Assembly (NCBI GenBank): GCA_020433835.1
Contig: JAGRBY010000152.1
Location: 1 to 13,053, forward strand
Reading direction: 5' to 3'
Length of the DNA: 13,053 nucleotides
Origin: Anaerolineae bacterium
GTDB lineage: Bacteria; Chloroflexota; Anaerolineae; 4572-78; J111
Below the pieces are notes generated by a model. The model did not search any database. It was not told the DNA's origin and saw nothing but the letters and a program-made list of their open reading frames with translations. The position numbers and the translations under genes were made by a program. Each line of letters starts with the position of its first letter. The stretch's first letter is position 1. Shown piece after piece: positions 6,376-13,053 of the stretch.

Positions 6376-7704
6376 ATGCAACAAGTAAGATCATCAAACT
6401 CAAATTTGGGGTTAATGATTATTGTCGGCACGTTGGCTATTTTGGTGGTCATCTTGCTGACGGCCATCGGTATTTTGATCATGGCCAATCGCTCCAATTC
6501 TAGTGGGATAAACCGGCTTAGTTTTATTGTTGGTACAAATATTCTCAACCGGCTCGATGTTGATAAAATCGATCCGGCTCTGGCCCTGGCCTCGCTGGGC
6601 GGGGCTGATAACAATGAAGTTATTACCGAGGCTGTTGCCAAGGAAAGGCCGGAAACCGCATTTTCAGCGTTGCTATTTGATACCAAAATGAGCAACCGGG
6701 AAAGTGCCGGAGGATTTTTGCAATTGGCGGCATCGTATCGCGAACTTGGCGAAGGTGATAAAGCGATTTTTAGCTATGAAATGGCCGGTACGGTGGCTAC
6801 GCTGTCGCCGGATATACCCGATACAACCCGAGCCGATGTTTTTATTCAGGCCGGTGAGCGTTTGGGCGATTTAGGCGAACCGACGTTGGCTAAGTTTTAT
6901 CTCGATCAGGCTTTTGTGCTGGCCACAAAAAGTTTGTATCTGCAGCCGGCGCATCGACGGACCATTTTTGAACAACTGCACGACAGCTACCTGGCTATCG
7001 GTGAAAATCAAGCGGCCCGGCAAAGCCTCAATCTTAGTGCTAATCCGCCCAAGGCCACCATCAGCACAGTCAGTGAAACTATCTTACCGGCAAGTCCCAT
7101 TGTACCGCTGCCCGCGACAGCCCAAGAGGCTGAGGCTTATCGCTGGCAGGTAGCCCAAGAATTGACAGCCATTTTGGTCGATCGGGCCGGTAATGCGCCG
7201 GTGGAATATGTAGAAAAGCTAGGCCAGGCGCTTGTTACGGAAGACGCGCAGAAGATGCCGTTTTATGAAAGCGAATTTGCAGAAACAACCCAACTGTCTG
7301 AAAAAATCGCCATTACTCTGGCTCAGGTAGATTGGCTCTCGCTTAAATACAGAGTAGCGCGGCGAGGGTATGGCCTGAGCTTAGTTCCGGAATGGGAAGA
7401 GCAGGCCGAGCAAATTCGGGCGCAGCTTACCAAAACGTATGAGACTTTGTTTGCCTTATATGCAGATTTAACCGTAGCCCTGCCCGAGGTATCGCAAATT
7501 GATAGAGCGACCGAGGAGAGGCTGCGCAAAGAAATTTTAGCCGGTCAATTGGGACGCTATCCAAATTACCCTGAAGAGCAGCGCAAAAAACAGCTTTTGG
7601 ATATAACCAACAAGCTTATCGCTACCCAGCCTGATATTAATGTTTTTGTGGCTGTCGGCACTGTTAACAACCGTGAAAAATTTAGGCTTATCTCTTTAGA
7701 ATAA
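6376..7704 (+). CDS. Membrane-anchored TPR-like helical repeat protein
   Basis: A 442-residue protein of unknown function. A short N-terminal tail is followed by one strong membrane helix (about 12-36, LGLMIIVGTLAILVVILLTA); the rest is probably outside the membrane on one face. Residues 112-220 look like tetratricopeptide-type helix pairs: FLQLAASYRELGEGDKAIFSYEMAG, then ADVFIQAGERLGDLGEPTLAKFYLDQAF, then TIFEQLHDSYLAIGENQAARQSL. After a Pro/Ser-rich linker (about 222-245) comes a charged helical C-terminal part with no motif I recognise. TPR arrays usually act as binding scaffolds, so a role in assembling an envelope complex is plausible but unproven. The ATG at 6376 has only a distant AAGG (6360-6363); an ATG-TAA start-stop pair lies between them at 6366-6371. 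The next gene follows after 38 bases, so the two are probably co-transcribed. Confidence 0.78.
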   Translation: MQQVRSSNSNLGLMIIVGTLAILVVILLTAIGILIMANRSNSSGINRLSFIVGTNILNRLDVDKIDPALALASLGGADNNEVITEAVAKERPETAFSALLFDTKMSNRESAGGFLQLAASYRELGEGDKAIFSYEMAGTVATLSPDIPDTTRADVFIQAGERLGDLGEPTLAKFYLDQAFVLATKSLYLQPAHRRTIFEQLHDSYLAIGENQAARQSLNLSANPPKATISTVSETILPASPIVPLPATAQEAEAYRWQVAQELTAILVDRAGNAPVEYVEKLGQALVTEDAQKMPFYESEFAETTQLSEKIAITLAQVDWLSLKYRVARRGYGLSLVPEWEEQAEQIRAQLTKTYETLFALYADLTVALPEVSQIDRATEERLRKEILAGQLGRYPNYPEEQRKKQLLDITNKLIATQPDINVFVAVGTVNNREKFRLISLE

Positions 7705-7742
7705 ACGGTTGGGGTTAATTGGGTCTAAAGAAGGAGTAAAAT

Positions 7743-8609
7743 ATGCGGAATTTAGATAAACGTCTAACAACCGTCCTTTTAGCAATGGTTTTGGGGATGT
7801 CGGTCTTGGCGATTATGTGCTATGCAACCATTTTTGTCCAGCCGAATATTCCTTTTAACCCGCTTAGTCCACAACGGGCTACCGAGATAGCGTTGGTGAA
7901 CGTGGTTGCTATTCAGCAGCAGCAAGCCAAAGGGCCGGCGGCTACCCTCGATCAATCCTATCCGGCTACCTGGACAACAACCCCAACCAACACCCCTGGC
8001 CCTACCAAAACCGCAACCAATACGCGTACCGCTACCCCAACGCGGACATCTTCGCCCACCCGCACGCCAACCGCTACCAATACGCGCACGCCGGCCCCGC
8101 CGCCTCCGCCCCCAACAGTGACACCGACACCCAGTCCGCTGCCGTATATTGTTAATTCGCACTCCAGCCGCAACAACTGCGCCGACTCAGGTCTTGAGGG
8201 CGTTGTCAACGGCACAGACGGCCTGCCGCAAGCCGGGGCCCAGGTTCAGTATGGCGAAGTAGGCGTTTCCGGCAGCCGCTTTATCGCCACCACCGACAAT
8301 AACGGTCGTTACGGTGCGCTGCTCATTCCGGGCAGCAGCAAACCGGCCTCGTACCATTCGCACGACTGGTATGCCTATGTGGTTGAAAACGGCCAACCGG
8401 CCAGCGAACAGTTCAAGTTTACCACCGATCCTATTTACGCCGACAACCCCAGCTACTGCGGTCGTGATAATAATGATGATGACGACTCAAGCGACAACAC
8501 GAGTAATGATGATAAGTTAGAACCCGGCTGTAGTTTGGATCCGTGTAAAGTGAGCAGTTCAATTCAAATCAAAGTTATCAACTGGCAGCGACGAACACCA
8601 TTTAATTAA
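7743..8609 (+). CDS. Membrane-anchored surface protein with TPT linker and carboxypeptidase-regulatory-like beta domain
   Basis: A 288-residue protein with an excellent ribosome site (AAGGAG at 7731-7736, six bases before the ATG). Layout: a basic start, one membrane helix or uncleaved signal (about 10-32), a short stalk, a low-complexity Thr/Pro/Arg linker (78-134, with a PPPPPP core at 119-124), then an extracellular domain. That domain starts with GLEGVVNGTDGLPQAGAQVQY and continues with ATTDNNGRYGALLIPG (182-197). This resembles the carboxypeptidase-regulatory-like/Cna-B type of beta sandwich (GxVxD...PLxGAxVxl...T..dG.y). Four Cys (146, 239, 263, 268) could form two disulfides. An Asp/Asn-rich loop (242-258) might bind calcium. 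Such modules are structural or adhesive in known proteins; the role here is unknown. It follows the TPR-like gene by 38 bases and precedes the KaiC-like gene by 47. Confidence 0.78.
   Translation: MRNLDKRLTTVLLAMVLGMSVLAIMCYATIFVQPNIPFNPLSPQRATEIALVNVVAIQQQQAKGPAATLDQSYPATWTTTPTNTPGPTKTATNTRTATPTRTSSPTRTPTATNTRTPAPPPPPPTVTPTPSPLPYIVNSHSSRNNCADSGLEGVVNGTDGLPQAGAQVQYGEVGVSGSRFIATTDNNGRYGALLIPGSSKPASYHSHDWYAYVVENGQPASEQFKFTTDPIYADNPSYCGRDNNDDDDSSDNTSNDDKLEPGCSLDPCKVSSSIQIKVINWQRRTPFN
7974..8144 (+). repeat. Low-complexity ACC/CCN-rich tract coding the Thr-Pro linker
   Basis: This in-gene tract is made of short imperfect repeats such as acc-aat-acg-cgt/c-acg/acc and ccc-acc-cgc-acg, encoding TNTRT, TPTRT and PTRTPT units. 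It is strongly depleted in G-rich codons on this strand, so the opposite strand has long open frames rich in Gly and Val that are not real genes. TPT linkers of this kind are common between anchor and surface domains in Chloroflexota proteins. Confidence 0.7.
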
Positions 8610-8656
8610 TCACCCTCTTTTTCGACAAGGATTATGAATCAAACAAGGAAAAACTT

Positions 8657-9397
8657 ATGGCACGGCAAAAACAACGGTTATCACTCGGCTCCTCGGAAAT
8701 CGATGCTATGCTCGGGGGAGGATTTATTAATGGCTCGGCGGTGTTAGTGAGAGGCGCACCCGGTGTTGGAAAAACGACATTGGGGTTACAGTTTCTCATG
8801 GCCGGTATCAAAGCCGGCCAGCGCGGCTTGCTCGTTTCATTTGAAGAATTTCCGGCTTCTCTAATCCGAGACGCCCAACTGTTGGGCTGGGATCTAAAGA
8901 GTTTGGAGCAAAAAGGTGATTTAGGCATCATTTTTACATCGCCTCAGGTTTTTTTAGAGAGCCTCAAACAACAGACCGGCCCCATTTCAGAAAAAATAGA
9001 CAGTTTGGCGCCAACCCGCATGGTGCTGGACAGCGTAGCCCATTTTCAACAATTTACGCGCGATCCCCTTGAATTGCGTGAAATTTACAACACCTTAGTT
9101 AACGCCATAAAACGCCAGGACAGCACGGTTTTGCTGCTGGATGAAGCAGCCAATATTGTGCAGCAGCACGATACGGACGTCGCTGCGCTGCCTTTTTTGG
9201 TCGATACCGTTATCTTGCTCCGCTATGTAGAAGTCAACAGTACCATGCAGCGCGCCATCGCCGTTATGAAAATGCGAGGCAGCAGTCATCAAAAAGAGAT
9301 CAGAAGTTTCGAGATTAAAAACGGTGGGTTGGCGCTTGGACCGCCCTTCACCGGTCACACCGGGATCTTATCGGGCATGTCGCATCGCACCGCTTAA
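8657..9397 (+). CDS. Single-domain KaiC-like RecA-superfamily ATPase
   Basis: A 246-residue KaiC/RadA-type ATPase. Evident motifs: LGSSEIDAMLGGGFINGS (10-27), Walker A GAPGVGKTT at 33-41, the paired catalytic glutamates in SFEEFP (Glu63, Glu64), Walker B RMVLDS at 121-126, and the KaiC-type end VDTVILLRYVEV...MKMRGSSHQKEIRSFEI (182-220). It contains one KaiC domain, not the tandem CI-CII of the cyanobacterial clock protein. Aligned by eye to CII, the autophosphorylated Ser-Thr pair is replaced by Pro-Phe (about 179-180), and the C-terminal tail that contacts KaiA is cut short after ILSGMSHRTA. So it is probably a signalling or regulatory ATPase, not a clock oscillator. Its target is unknown. 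The ribosome site AAGGA lies eight bases before the ATG. An intrinsic terminator follows, then a response regulator and a histidine kinase; a functional link is plausible. Confidence 0.88.
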   Translation: MARQKQRLSLGSSEIDAMLGGGFINGSAVLVRGAPGVGKTTLGLQFLMAGIKAGQRGLLVSFEEFPASLIRDAQLLGWDLKSLEQKGDLGIIFTSPQVFLESLKQQTGPISEKIDSLAPTRMVLDSVAHFQQFTRDPLELREIYNTLVNAIKRQDSTVLLLDEAANIVQQHDTDVAALPFLVDTVILLRYVEVNSTMQRAIAVMKMRGSSHQKEIRSFEIKNGGLALGPPFTGHTGILSGMSHRTA

Positions 9398-9429
9398 CCT
9401 TAGCCTCACCAAATCCATGTACACTGCTT

Positions 9430-9459
9430 ATTGCCCCACCGTCGGGGCAATTTTATTTT
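9430..9459 (+). terminator. Rho-independent terminator after the KaiC-like gene
   Basis: The perfect 8-bp stem ATTGCCCC / GGGGCAAT (9430-9437 with 9444-9451) has a six-base loop and is followed by TTTATTTT. It lies 33 bases after the KaiC-like stop codon and ends 23 bases before the response regulator start, so the regulator pair needs its own promoter or partial readthrough. Confidence 0.85.
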
Positions 9460-9481
9460 GTTGCCCAAGTAGGAATGTATC

Positions 9482-10177
9482 ATGAAAGAAACCATTCTGG
9501 TTGTCGAAGATGAAGCCAGCATTCGTAATATAACCCGCGTTTATTTAGAGCAAGAGCAATACCGGGTGATTTGCACCAATAACGGCAAAGATGCACTGGA
9601 GATGGCCCGGCGACACAAGCCCGACCTTATCGTTCTCGATCTTAACCTGCCTGGCATGGATGGTATGGAGATAACCGCCCGGCTGCGGCAGGAGTCGGAT
9701 GTTTACATTCTCATGCTGACTGCCCGAACCGAAGAAAGCGACCGGATCGCCGGGTTGCGTATCGGTGCCGATGATTATCTGACCAAACCCTTTAGCCCCC
9801 ACGAATTGGTCGCCCGTGTGGAGGCCATCCTGCGCCGCCAGAGAACCCGCTCCGGCACGGTCTCCGTTGTTAGCAATATCCTGCGCTTCCCCCATATGGA
9901 GGTTGATCCCGATCGGCACGAAGTGCGGGCCGGCGATCAACTCATCGACCTGACCACGACCGAATTTGGCGTACTGTTGGAATTGGCGCGCCATGCCGGC
10001 CGCGTTCTTACGCGCGAGCAGCTAATCGATCGGGTCTGGGGCCAAGATTTTTATGGAACCGATCGGGTGGTTGATGTCTATGTAGGTCAGGTGCGGCGCA
10101 AGCTGGAGCAAGCTACCGGCGAAACACTTATTCAAACGGTACGCGGTATCGGTTATAAGTTTGTGGATGAAAAATAA
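9482..10177 (+). CDS. OmpR/PhoB-family response regulator
   Basis: A 231-residue two-component response regulator. The receiver domain (1-118) has acidic pocket residues Glu9 and Asp10 (VVEDE), phospho-acceptor Asp53 (IVLDLNLPGMDG), switch Thr80 (LMLTAR) and Lys102 (YLTKPFSPHEL). The C-terminal winged helix (about 128-228) has the DNA-binding signature LTTTEFGVLLELARHAGRVL, the recognition-helix segment DRVVDVYVGQVRRKLE, and ends in TVRGIGYKF. It acts as a phosphorylation-controlled transcription factor in the cytoplasm; target genes are unknown, and the nearby envelope genes are reasonable candidates. The ribosome site AGGA lies about eight bases before the ATG. The stop overlaps the start of the kinase gene by one base (TAATG), so the two are translationally coupled. 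I see no convincing promoter in the short gap after the upstream terminator. Confidence 0.95.
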   Translation: MKETILVVEDEASIRNITRVYLEQEQYRVICTNNGKDALEMARRHKPDLIVLDLNLPGMDGMEITARLRQESDVYILMLTARTEESDRIAGLRIGADDYLTKPFSPHELVARVEAILRRQRTRSGTVSVVSNILRFPHMEVDPDRHEVRAGDQLIDLTTTEFGVLLELARHAGRVLTREQLIDRVWGQDFYGTDRVVDVYVGQVRRKLEQATGETLIQTVRGIGYKFVDEK

Positions 10178-11292
10178 TGCGGCTTTGGCGAAAGTTACGC
10201 TGGCGAATCTTTGGCTCGCACTTTATTGTGGTGGTGGCCGGGGTTACATTTTTGCTGTTGACAACAGAGATTATCATCTCCAACCGCGCCTTTACCGCCA
10301 TTCAACCTCGCTTAATGGCGCTTACCCAGGCCGAAGGCGCATCGAATATTGAATTAGCCCTCTTAGCGCTGCAAGAAAGCTACCAAAATACACTCATATT
10401 TTCGCTGTTCATCGCTGCCATAGGCGCAACGCTGGCCGGTTCGGTAACCAGTTTGCTGCTTACAACCGGTATTATCCGACCGCTTGAGCAAATTGCTCAA
10501 AGCAGCCAGCGTATTGCCGACGGTCACTATGACGAACGCATTGAAATTTCCAACACCGAAGAGCTGGATCGCGTGGCGACCAATTTCAACCAGATGGCGG
10601 CAACCCTGGCCCAGGTTGAGCAGCAGCGTATCGCCTTAATCGGCAACGTCTCACATGAACTGCGAACTCCGCTGACCGGTATCGAAGGCTATCTGCAAGG
10701 CATGATGGATGGCGTTATGGCCAGTGATGAGGAAACTTTCGCCCACATGTACCAGGAAGTTCGCCGCCTGCGCCGGTTGGTCGATGATTTACAGGCGCTG
10801 TCGAGGGTTGAGGCCGGCCAGATTCCGCTGCATATCGAAACCTTCGATCTCTCATCTGTGGTGGAACGGGTGGTCAGGCAACTTCAGCCTCAGGCTGTAG
10901 CCCAGTCGCTTGAAATCGAAATGCGCTGTCCCGGCAACATCACCGCCTATGCCGATGTTGATCGCACGGCGCAAGTGCTGGTTAATTTGGTCGGTAATGC
11001 TATTCGCTACACGCCGGAAGGGGGTCACATTACCGTCACGGCCCGGCTAACCCAAAAACGGGTCGAGATCGCAGTTGAGGATACCGGTCAGGGTATTCCA
11101 CCGGAAGCACTCCCTTACATTTTTGAGCGCTTTTACCGGGTCGATCAATCGCGGGCCCGCAGCAGCGGCGGCAGCGGCATTGGATTGACCATTTCGCGCC
11201 ATCTGGCCTGGGCTATGGGCGGAGAACTGTCGGCTACCAGTCAGGGTGAAGGCCGGGGCAGCACCTTTTATTTCTCACTGCCTAAAGCGTAA
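10177..11292 (+). CDS. Sensor histidine kinase with HAMP domain (BaeS/PhoR-like architecture)
   Basis: A 371-residue membrane kinase, partner of the response regulator it overlaps. Order: membrane helix 1 (about 14-34), a short outside loop of about 35-40 residues, membrane helix 2 (about 73-100), HAMP (about 100-152, starting IIRPLEQIAQSSQRIADG), HisKA with NVSHELRTPLTGIEGYLQG and phospho-acceptor His160, then the ATP-binding domain. The latter has its N box at VLVNLVGNAIRYTPEG (267-282), G1 box DTGQGIPPE (302-310), F box FERFYRVD (316-323) and G2 box GGSGIGLTIS (331-340). All catalytic motifs are intact. The small extracellular loop suggests it senses a membrane or envelope signal, or acts through a partner protein, not by binding a large ligand. 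The signal is unknown. It converges on the Ala-rich lipoprotein gene, with 41 bases between the stops. Confidence 0.95.
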   Translation: MRLWRKLRWRIFGSHFIVVVAGVTFLLLTTEIIISNRAFTAIQPRLMALTQAEGASNIELALLALQESYQNTLIFSLFIAAIGATLAGSVTSLLLTTGIIRPLEQIAQSSQRIADGHYDERIEISNTEELDRVATNFNQMAATLAQVEQQRIALIGNVSHELRTPLTGIEGYLQGMMDGVMASDEETFAHMYQEVRRLRRLVDDLQALSRVEAGQIPLHIETFDLSSVVERVVRQLQPQAVAQSLEIEMRCPGNITAYADVDRTAQVLVNLVGNAIRYTPEGGHITVTARLTQKRVEIAVEDTGQGIPPEALPYIFERFYRVDQSRARSSGGSGIGLTISRHLAWAMGGELSATSQGEGRGSTFYFSLPKA

Positions 11293-11311
11293 TCTTTTCG
11301 GTCTATTTTCC

Positions 11312-11331
11312 TAAACTCCGAACTGAGTTTA
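11312..11331. terminator. Weak bidirectional hairpin between convergent genes
   Basis: The stem TAAACTC / GAGTTTA (7 bp, loop CGAACT) lies between the stop codons of the kinase and the Ala-rich lipoprotein. Its position suits a shared terminator, but the stem is AT-rich and neither side has a good T run. Confidence 0.35.
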
Positions 11332-11333
11332 AT

Positions 11334-12527
11334 TTATCGAGACAGACGATCCTTGCCATCGCGCGAAAGGCTATCCCGTTCCGGCAGCGACGGTAATTCA
11401 ATCGACAGCCCCTCAAGAGGTACCCCTCTAAGCGCGGCTGTGAGGCCGTCTAACTTCAAGCGAGCCTGATTAGCATCGCCGCGTGCAAACTGCGTGGTAA
11501 TTTCGCTAATGTGGCCTGATAGCGATTGCAAGGCCGGAATACCGGAGGCATCCAGGCTGGCGGTTGCGTTGGCGCCATACTGGGCGATGGTGTTCAGTTC
11601 GGTGGCTGAAATTTGACCATCTGCCAAAGCCATCTGGCCGGTGTTGAAAAACGTTTTCACCTGCTCGATGGCGACTTTGGGGTCAGAGACGGTTTGGCTG
11701 GCCGGTATGGCTATGGCTGTAGCGGCACGGCTATCAAGCACAGTCTGATAGTTGGTTGCCCAAGCTTGAGCCTGCTCCTGAAGCGCATCGGCCTGGGCAG
11801 AGGCAGTCTGGGCCGCGTCTTCTACCTGCACGATGGTTTCTTCAGCCAAGGCTACTCCTTGCTCAAGCGAATCATTTATCTCTTCCAGAGACTCGCTCAT
11901 GGCTGCGGTGCTTTGTTCAATCGCATCGAGCGATGCTTCAATATCCTGCAGCTCCGCGACGGTGTCCGCCGCCAGATCACCGTACAAGGTTGTGTAAGTG
12001 CCGATCAGTTCATCGACATAAGCCAAGGATTCGTCGGTTCCGGCCAGAGTAACCTCTATGGCTTGAGCCTCTTCGGCCGTAATGGTATTGTCAGCGACAG
12101 CATGAGTGGCTGCCGCCGCTGATTGTTCAGCAGCAAGGGTAACCGTAGTTACGGCCTCGTCAATTAAAGCGGCTAGTGTTTCTTCGCTCATCGTCATTAC
12201 CTGTTCAACCGGGACAGGGGTTGGCAGGGCGGCAACTGTGGCCTGCACGGCTGTGTCAATAGCGGTTTGGGTGTTTGCGGTGGCTTGAGCGTCGACAGCC
12301 GCCGCAGCGGTGGTGGCGCTGGATGATGCAGCCTGGGCGGCTGTTGTGGCGGCCACAGCAGCATCGATCGTAGCCTGGTTTGACGCCTGAGCAGCATCTG
12401 TAGCGGCGACAGCGGCATCGATGGTGGCTTGGCTGTTGACTTCGGGATTGGGGGAGGTTTGTCGACAGGCGGTGATTGTAATAAGTACTAGCAGTAAAGC
12501 TATAAAAAGTGAATATATTTTGGTCAT
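11334..12527 (-). CDS. Ala-rich coiled-coil lipoprotein with 18-residue repeats
   Basis: A 397-residue lipoprotein: signal LFIALLLVLITITAC with lipid-modified Cys21, no known enzyme motif. Residues 33-104 contain tandem Ala/Thr-rich repeats (QATIDAAVAATDAAQASN type). A Pro break (LPTPVPVEQ, 101-109) separates these from a long acidic, nearly Pro-free helical region (about 113-265), rich in heptad-like Ala, Leu, Ile and Glu (for example LQDIEASLDAIEQSTAAMSE), which should form coiled coil. The C-terminal part (about 285-397) is more mixed and ends in a charged DSLSRDGKDRLSR tail. This suggests an elongated rod anchored in the membrane, perhaps a spacer or wall-spanning protein; the function is unknown. 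The start is well supported by AAGGAG six bases before the ATG. It is flanked by the kinase and, upstream, by adk, and is probably transcribed alone. Confidence 0.8.
   Translation of the reverse strand: MTKIYSLFIALLLVLITITACRQTSPNPEVNSQATIDAAVAATDAAQASNQATIDAAVAATTAAQAASSSATTAAAAVDAQATANTQTAIDTAVQATVAALPTPVPVEQVMTMSEETLAALIDEAVTTVTLAAEQSAAAATHAVADNTITAEEAQAIEVTLAGTDESLAYVDELIGTYTTLYGDLAADTVAELQDIEASLDAIEQSTAAMSESLEEINDSLEQGVALAEETIVQVEDAAQTASAQADALQEQAQAWATNYQTVLDSRAATAIAIPASQTVSDPKVAIEQVKTFFNTGQMALADGQISATELNTIAQYGANATASLDASGIPALQSLSGHISEITTQFARGDANQARLKLDGLTAALRGVPLEGLSIELPSLPERDSLSRDGKDRLSR
12216..12431 (-). repeat. 54-bp tandem repeats coding 18-residue Ala-rich units
   Basis: Units one (12378-12431) and two (12324-12377) are close copies, encoding QATIDAAVAATDAAQASN and QATIDAAVAATTAAQAAS. 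Unit three (12270-12323) is strongly diverged. Unit four (12216-12269) again recalls the pattern (QTAIDTAVQATVAAL). The constant 18-residue spacing suggests expansion by duplication. Nearly five helical turns per unit would suit a helical stalk. Confidence 0.7.
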
Positions 12528-12571
12528 AGGAGACTCCTTATAAAATGGACCTATTCTTCTGTGATAAATCT

Positions 12572-12600
12572 ATTATAAAGAGGTTGCAGCTTCGAGGAAA
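12572..12600 (-). promoter_or_regulatory. Candidate promoter of the Ala-rich lipoprotein gene
   Basis: A perfect TATAAT reads on the minus strand at 12577-12572, giving a start near 12565 and a leader of about 38 bases that includes the AAGGAG ribosome site. The -35 position (about 12595-12600, TTTCCT) is poor. Confidence 0.42.
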
Positions 12601-12619
12601 GTATTACTACCGGAATCAG

Positions 12620-12653
12620 AACAGCCAGACTCCATTGGTGGAGTCTGGCTGTT
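12620..12653 (-). terminator. Long perfect hairpin downstream of adk, probable terminator
   Basis: A perfect 15-bp, GC-rich stem (12620-12634 pairs with 12639-12653) closes a four-base loop. It lies 51 bases beyond the adk stop and just upstream of the promoter for the lipoprotein gene, where a terminator for the adk transcript is expected. The T run after it is poor (TTCTGATTCC on the minus strand), so it may act as a factor-assisted terminator or as a 3'-end stabiliser. Confidence 0.62.
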
Positions 12654-12704
12654 TAAGGTGATGCACGTCATCCGTCGTGTTAATAACAACAAATAAAACA
12701 GCCT

Positions 12705-13053
12705 TTATGCATCGGCCATTTCTACCCTGGAAGATCCGACATGGCTCGGTTGCTGCGGCCACTCGGTGCGGCGTGGTTCAAGAATAGATTGAATAGATGC
12801 CATTGTTCTGGCCGTAATTTCAGAAACATCGCCTTCGCCCTCAATTTCGATGAGCAGGCCGGCGTTTCTGTAATAGTCAATGAGCGGCGACGTTTGTCCG
12901 TGGAAGGTTTTAAGACGCGCCGTGATGGTTTCTTCGTTATCATCTTTGCGCTGGTAGAGTTCACCGCCGCAGCGATCGCAAACGCCTGCCTGTCGGGGCG
13001 GATTAAAGACCATGTGATAAGGCGTTTGGCAGTCACAACAAATACGGCGACCA
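12705..13053 (-). CDS. adk: Adenylate kinase, C-terminal part (start outside window)
   Basis: The last 115 residues of adenylate kinase, which interconverts ATP and AMP with two ADP in the cytoplasm. The visible part begins in the LID domain with GRRICCDCQTPYH, followed by FNPPRQAGVCDRCGGELYQRKDD, the signature of the long-type, zinc-containing LID. The four likely zinc ligands are a C-x2-C pair at the fifth and eighth visible residues and the C-x2-C of CDRC. ARLKTFHGQTSPLIDYYRNAG contains the conserved Arg and the start of the last helices. The P loop and AMP site lie beyond position 13053. The tail after SILEP carries about 21 extra residues (to VEMADA), somewhat longer than in E. coli. In many bacteria adk lies in the secY ribosomal-protein operon followed by map; here it is followed by a hairpin and an unrelated gene, so the operon seems to end at adk. 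Confidence 0.95.
   Translation of the reverse strand, partial: GRRICCDCQTPYHMVFNPPRQAGVCDRCGGELYQRKDDNEETITARLKTFHGQTSPLIDYYRNAGLLIEIEGEGDVSEITARTMASIQSILEPRRTEWPQQPSHVGSSRVEMADA

Noticed and set aside
7974..8144. CRISPR-like or minisatellite array.
   Set aside because: The repeats are short, irregular and in coding frame, with no spacers of constant length. They form a protein linker.
7958..8215. Gly/Val-rich open frames opposite the TPT linker.
   Set aside because: They are the complement of the low-complexity Thr-Pro codons; composition explains them. The plus-strand frame has a strong ribosome site, a membrane helix and a folded domain.
12654..12704. A small RNA or short gene between the hairpin and adk.
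   Set aside because: Only 51 bases, with no promoter, open frame or strong structure; it reads as the adk 3' untranslated region.

Overview
The window looks like a chromosomal segment of a Chloroflexota bacterium, probably of the Anaerolineae/Caldilineae/Ardenticatenia kind. This is inferred from protein style, not from a marker-gene comparison. The main clue is a membrane-anchored protein with a long Thr-Pro-Thr linker (about 7974-8144), common in that phylum. Several other envelope proteins are lipoproteins or single-pass anchored proteins, and there is an enolase-superfamily racemase beside a COG3375-type acyltransferase. Base composition appears even and moderate throughout. I see no mobile element, CRISPR array, tRNA or rRNA.

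Left block, minus strand, reading from 5363 down to 1: a GNAT acyltransferase; an OSBS/N-succinylamino-acid-racemase-type enzyme; MutY DNA glycosylase, whose TTG start overlaps the racemase by 17 bases; a maltose-type solute-binding lipoprotein without transporter partners in view; and an MscS-family channel cut off by the window edge. The GNAT and racemase together resemble two of the three steps of the known D- to L-amino-acid conversion route (N-succinylation, racemisation, desuccinylation). The desuccinylase is not in view. A perfect 16-bp inverted repeat with a GGTT-repeat loop lies between these two genes.

A divergent promoter region (5364-5584) separates this block from the plus-strand block. 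It has a good sigma70-type promoter reading right, a weaker one reading left, and three small dyads.

Right block, plus strand, 5585-11292: a SurA-N-like chaperone lipoprotein without a PPIase domain; a membrane-anchored TPR-like protein; a secreted TPT-linker protein with a small Cys-containing beta domain; a single-domain KaiC-like ATPase ending at a strong intrinsic terminator; then an OmpR/PhoB response regulator and a HAMP histidine kinase joined by a one-base TAATG overlap.

Right edge, minus strand: an Ala-rich coiled-coil lipoprotein with 18-residue repeats, convergent with the kinase, then a long perfect hairpin (12620-12653) that probably terminates adk, whose zinc-LID C-terminal half is present.

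No stretch above 300 bases lacks a gene. I find no clearly new system. The most testable ideas are the acyltransferase-racemase pair, the MutY with an intact Nudix box, the reduced KaiC next to a two-component pair, and the hairpin with a G-quadruplex-capable loop.
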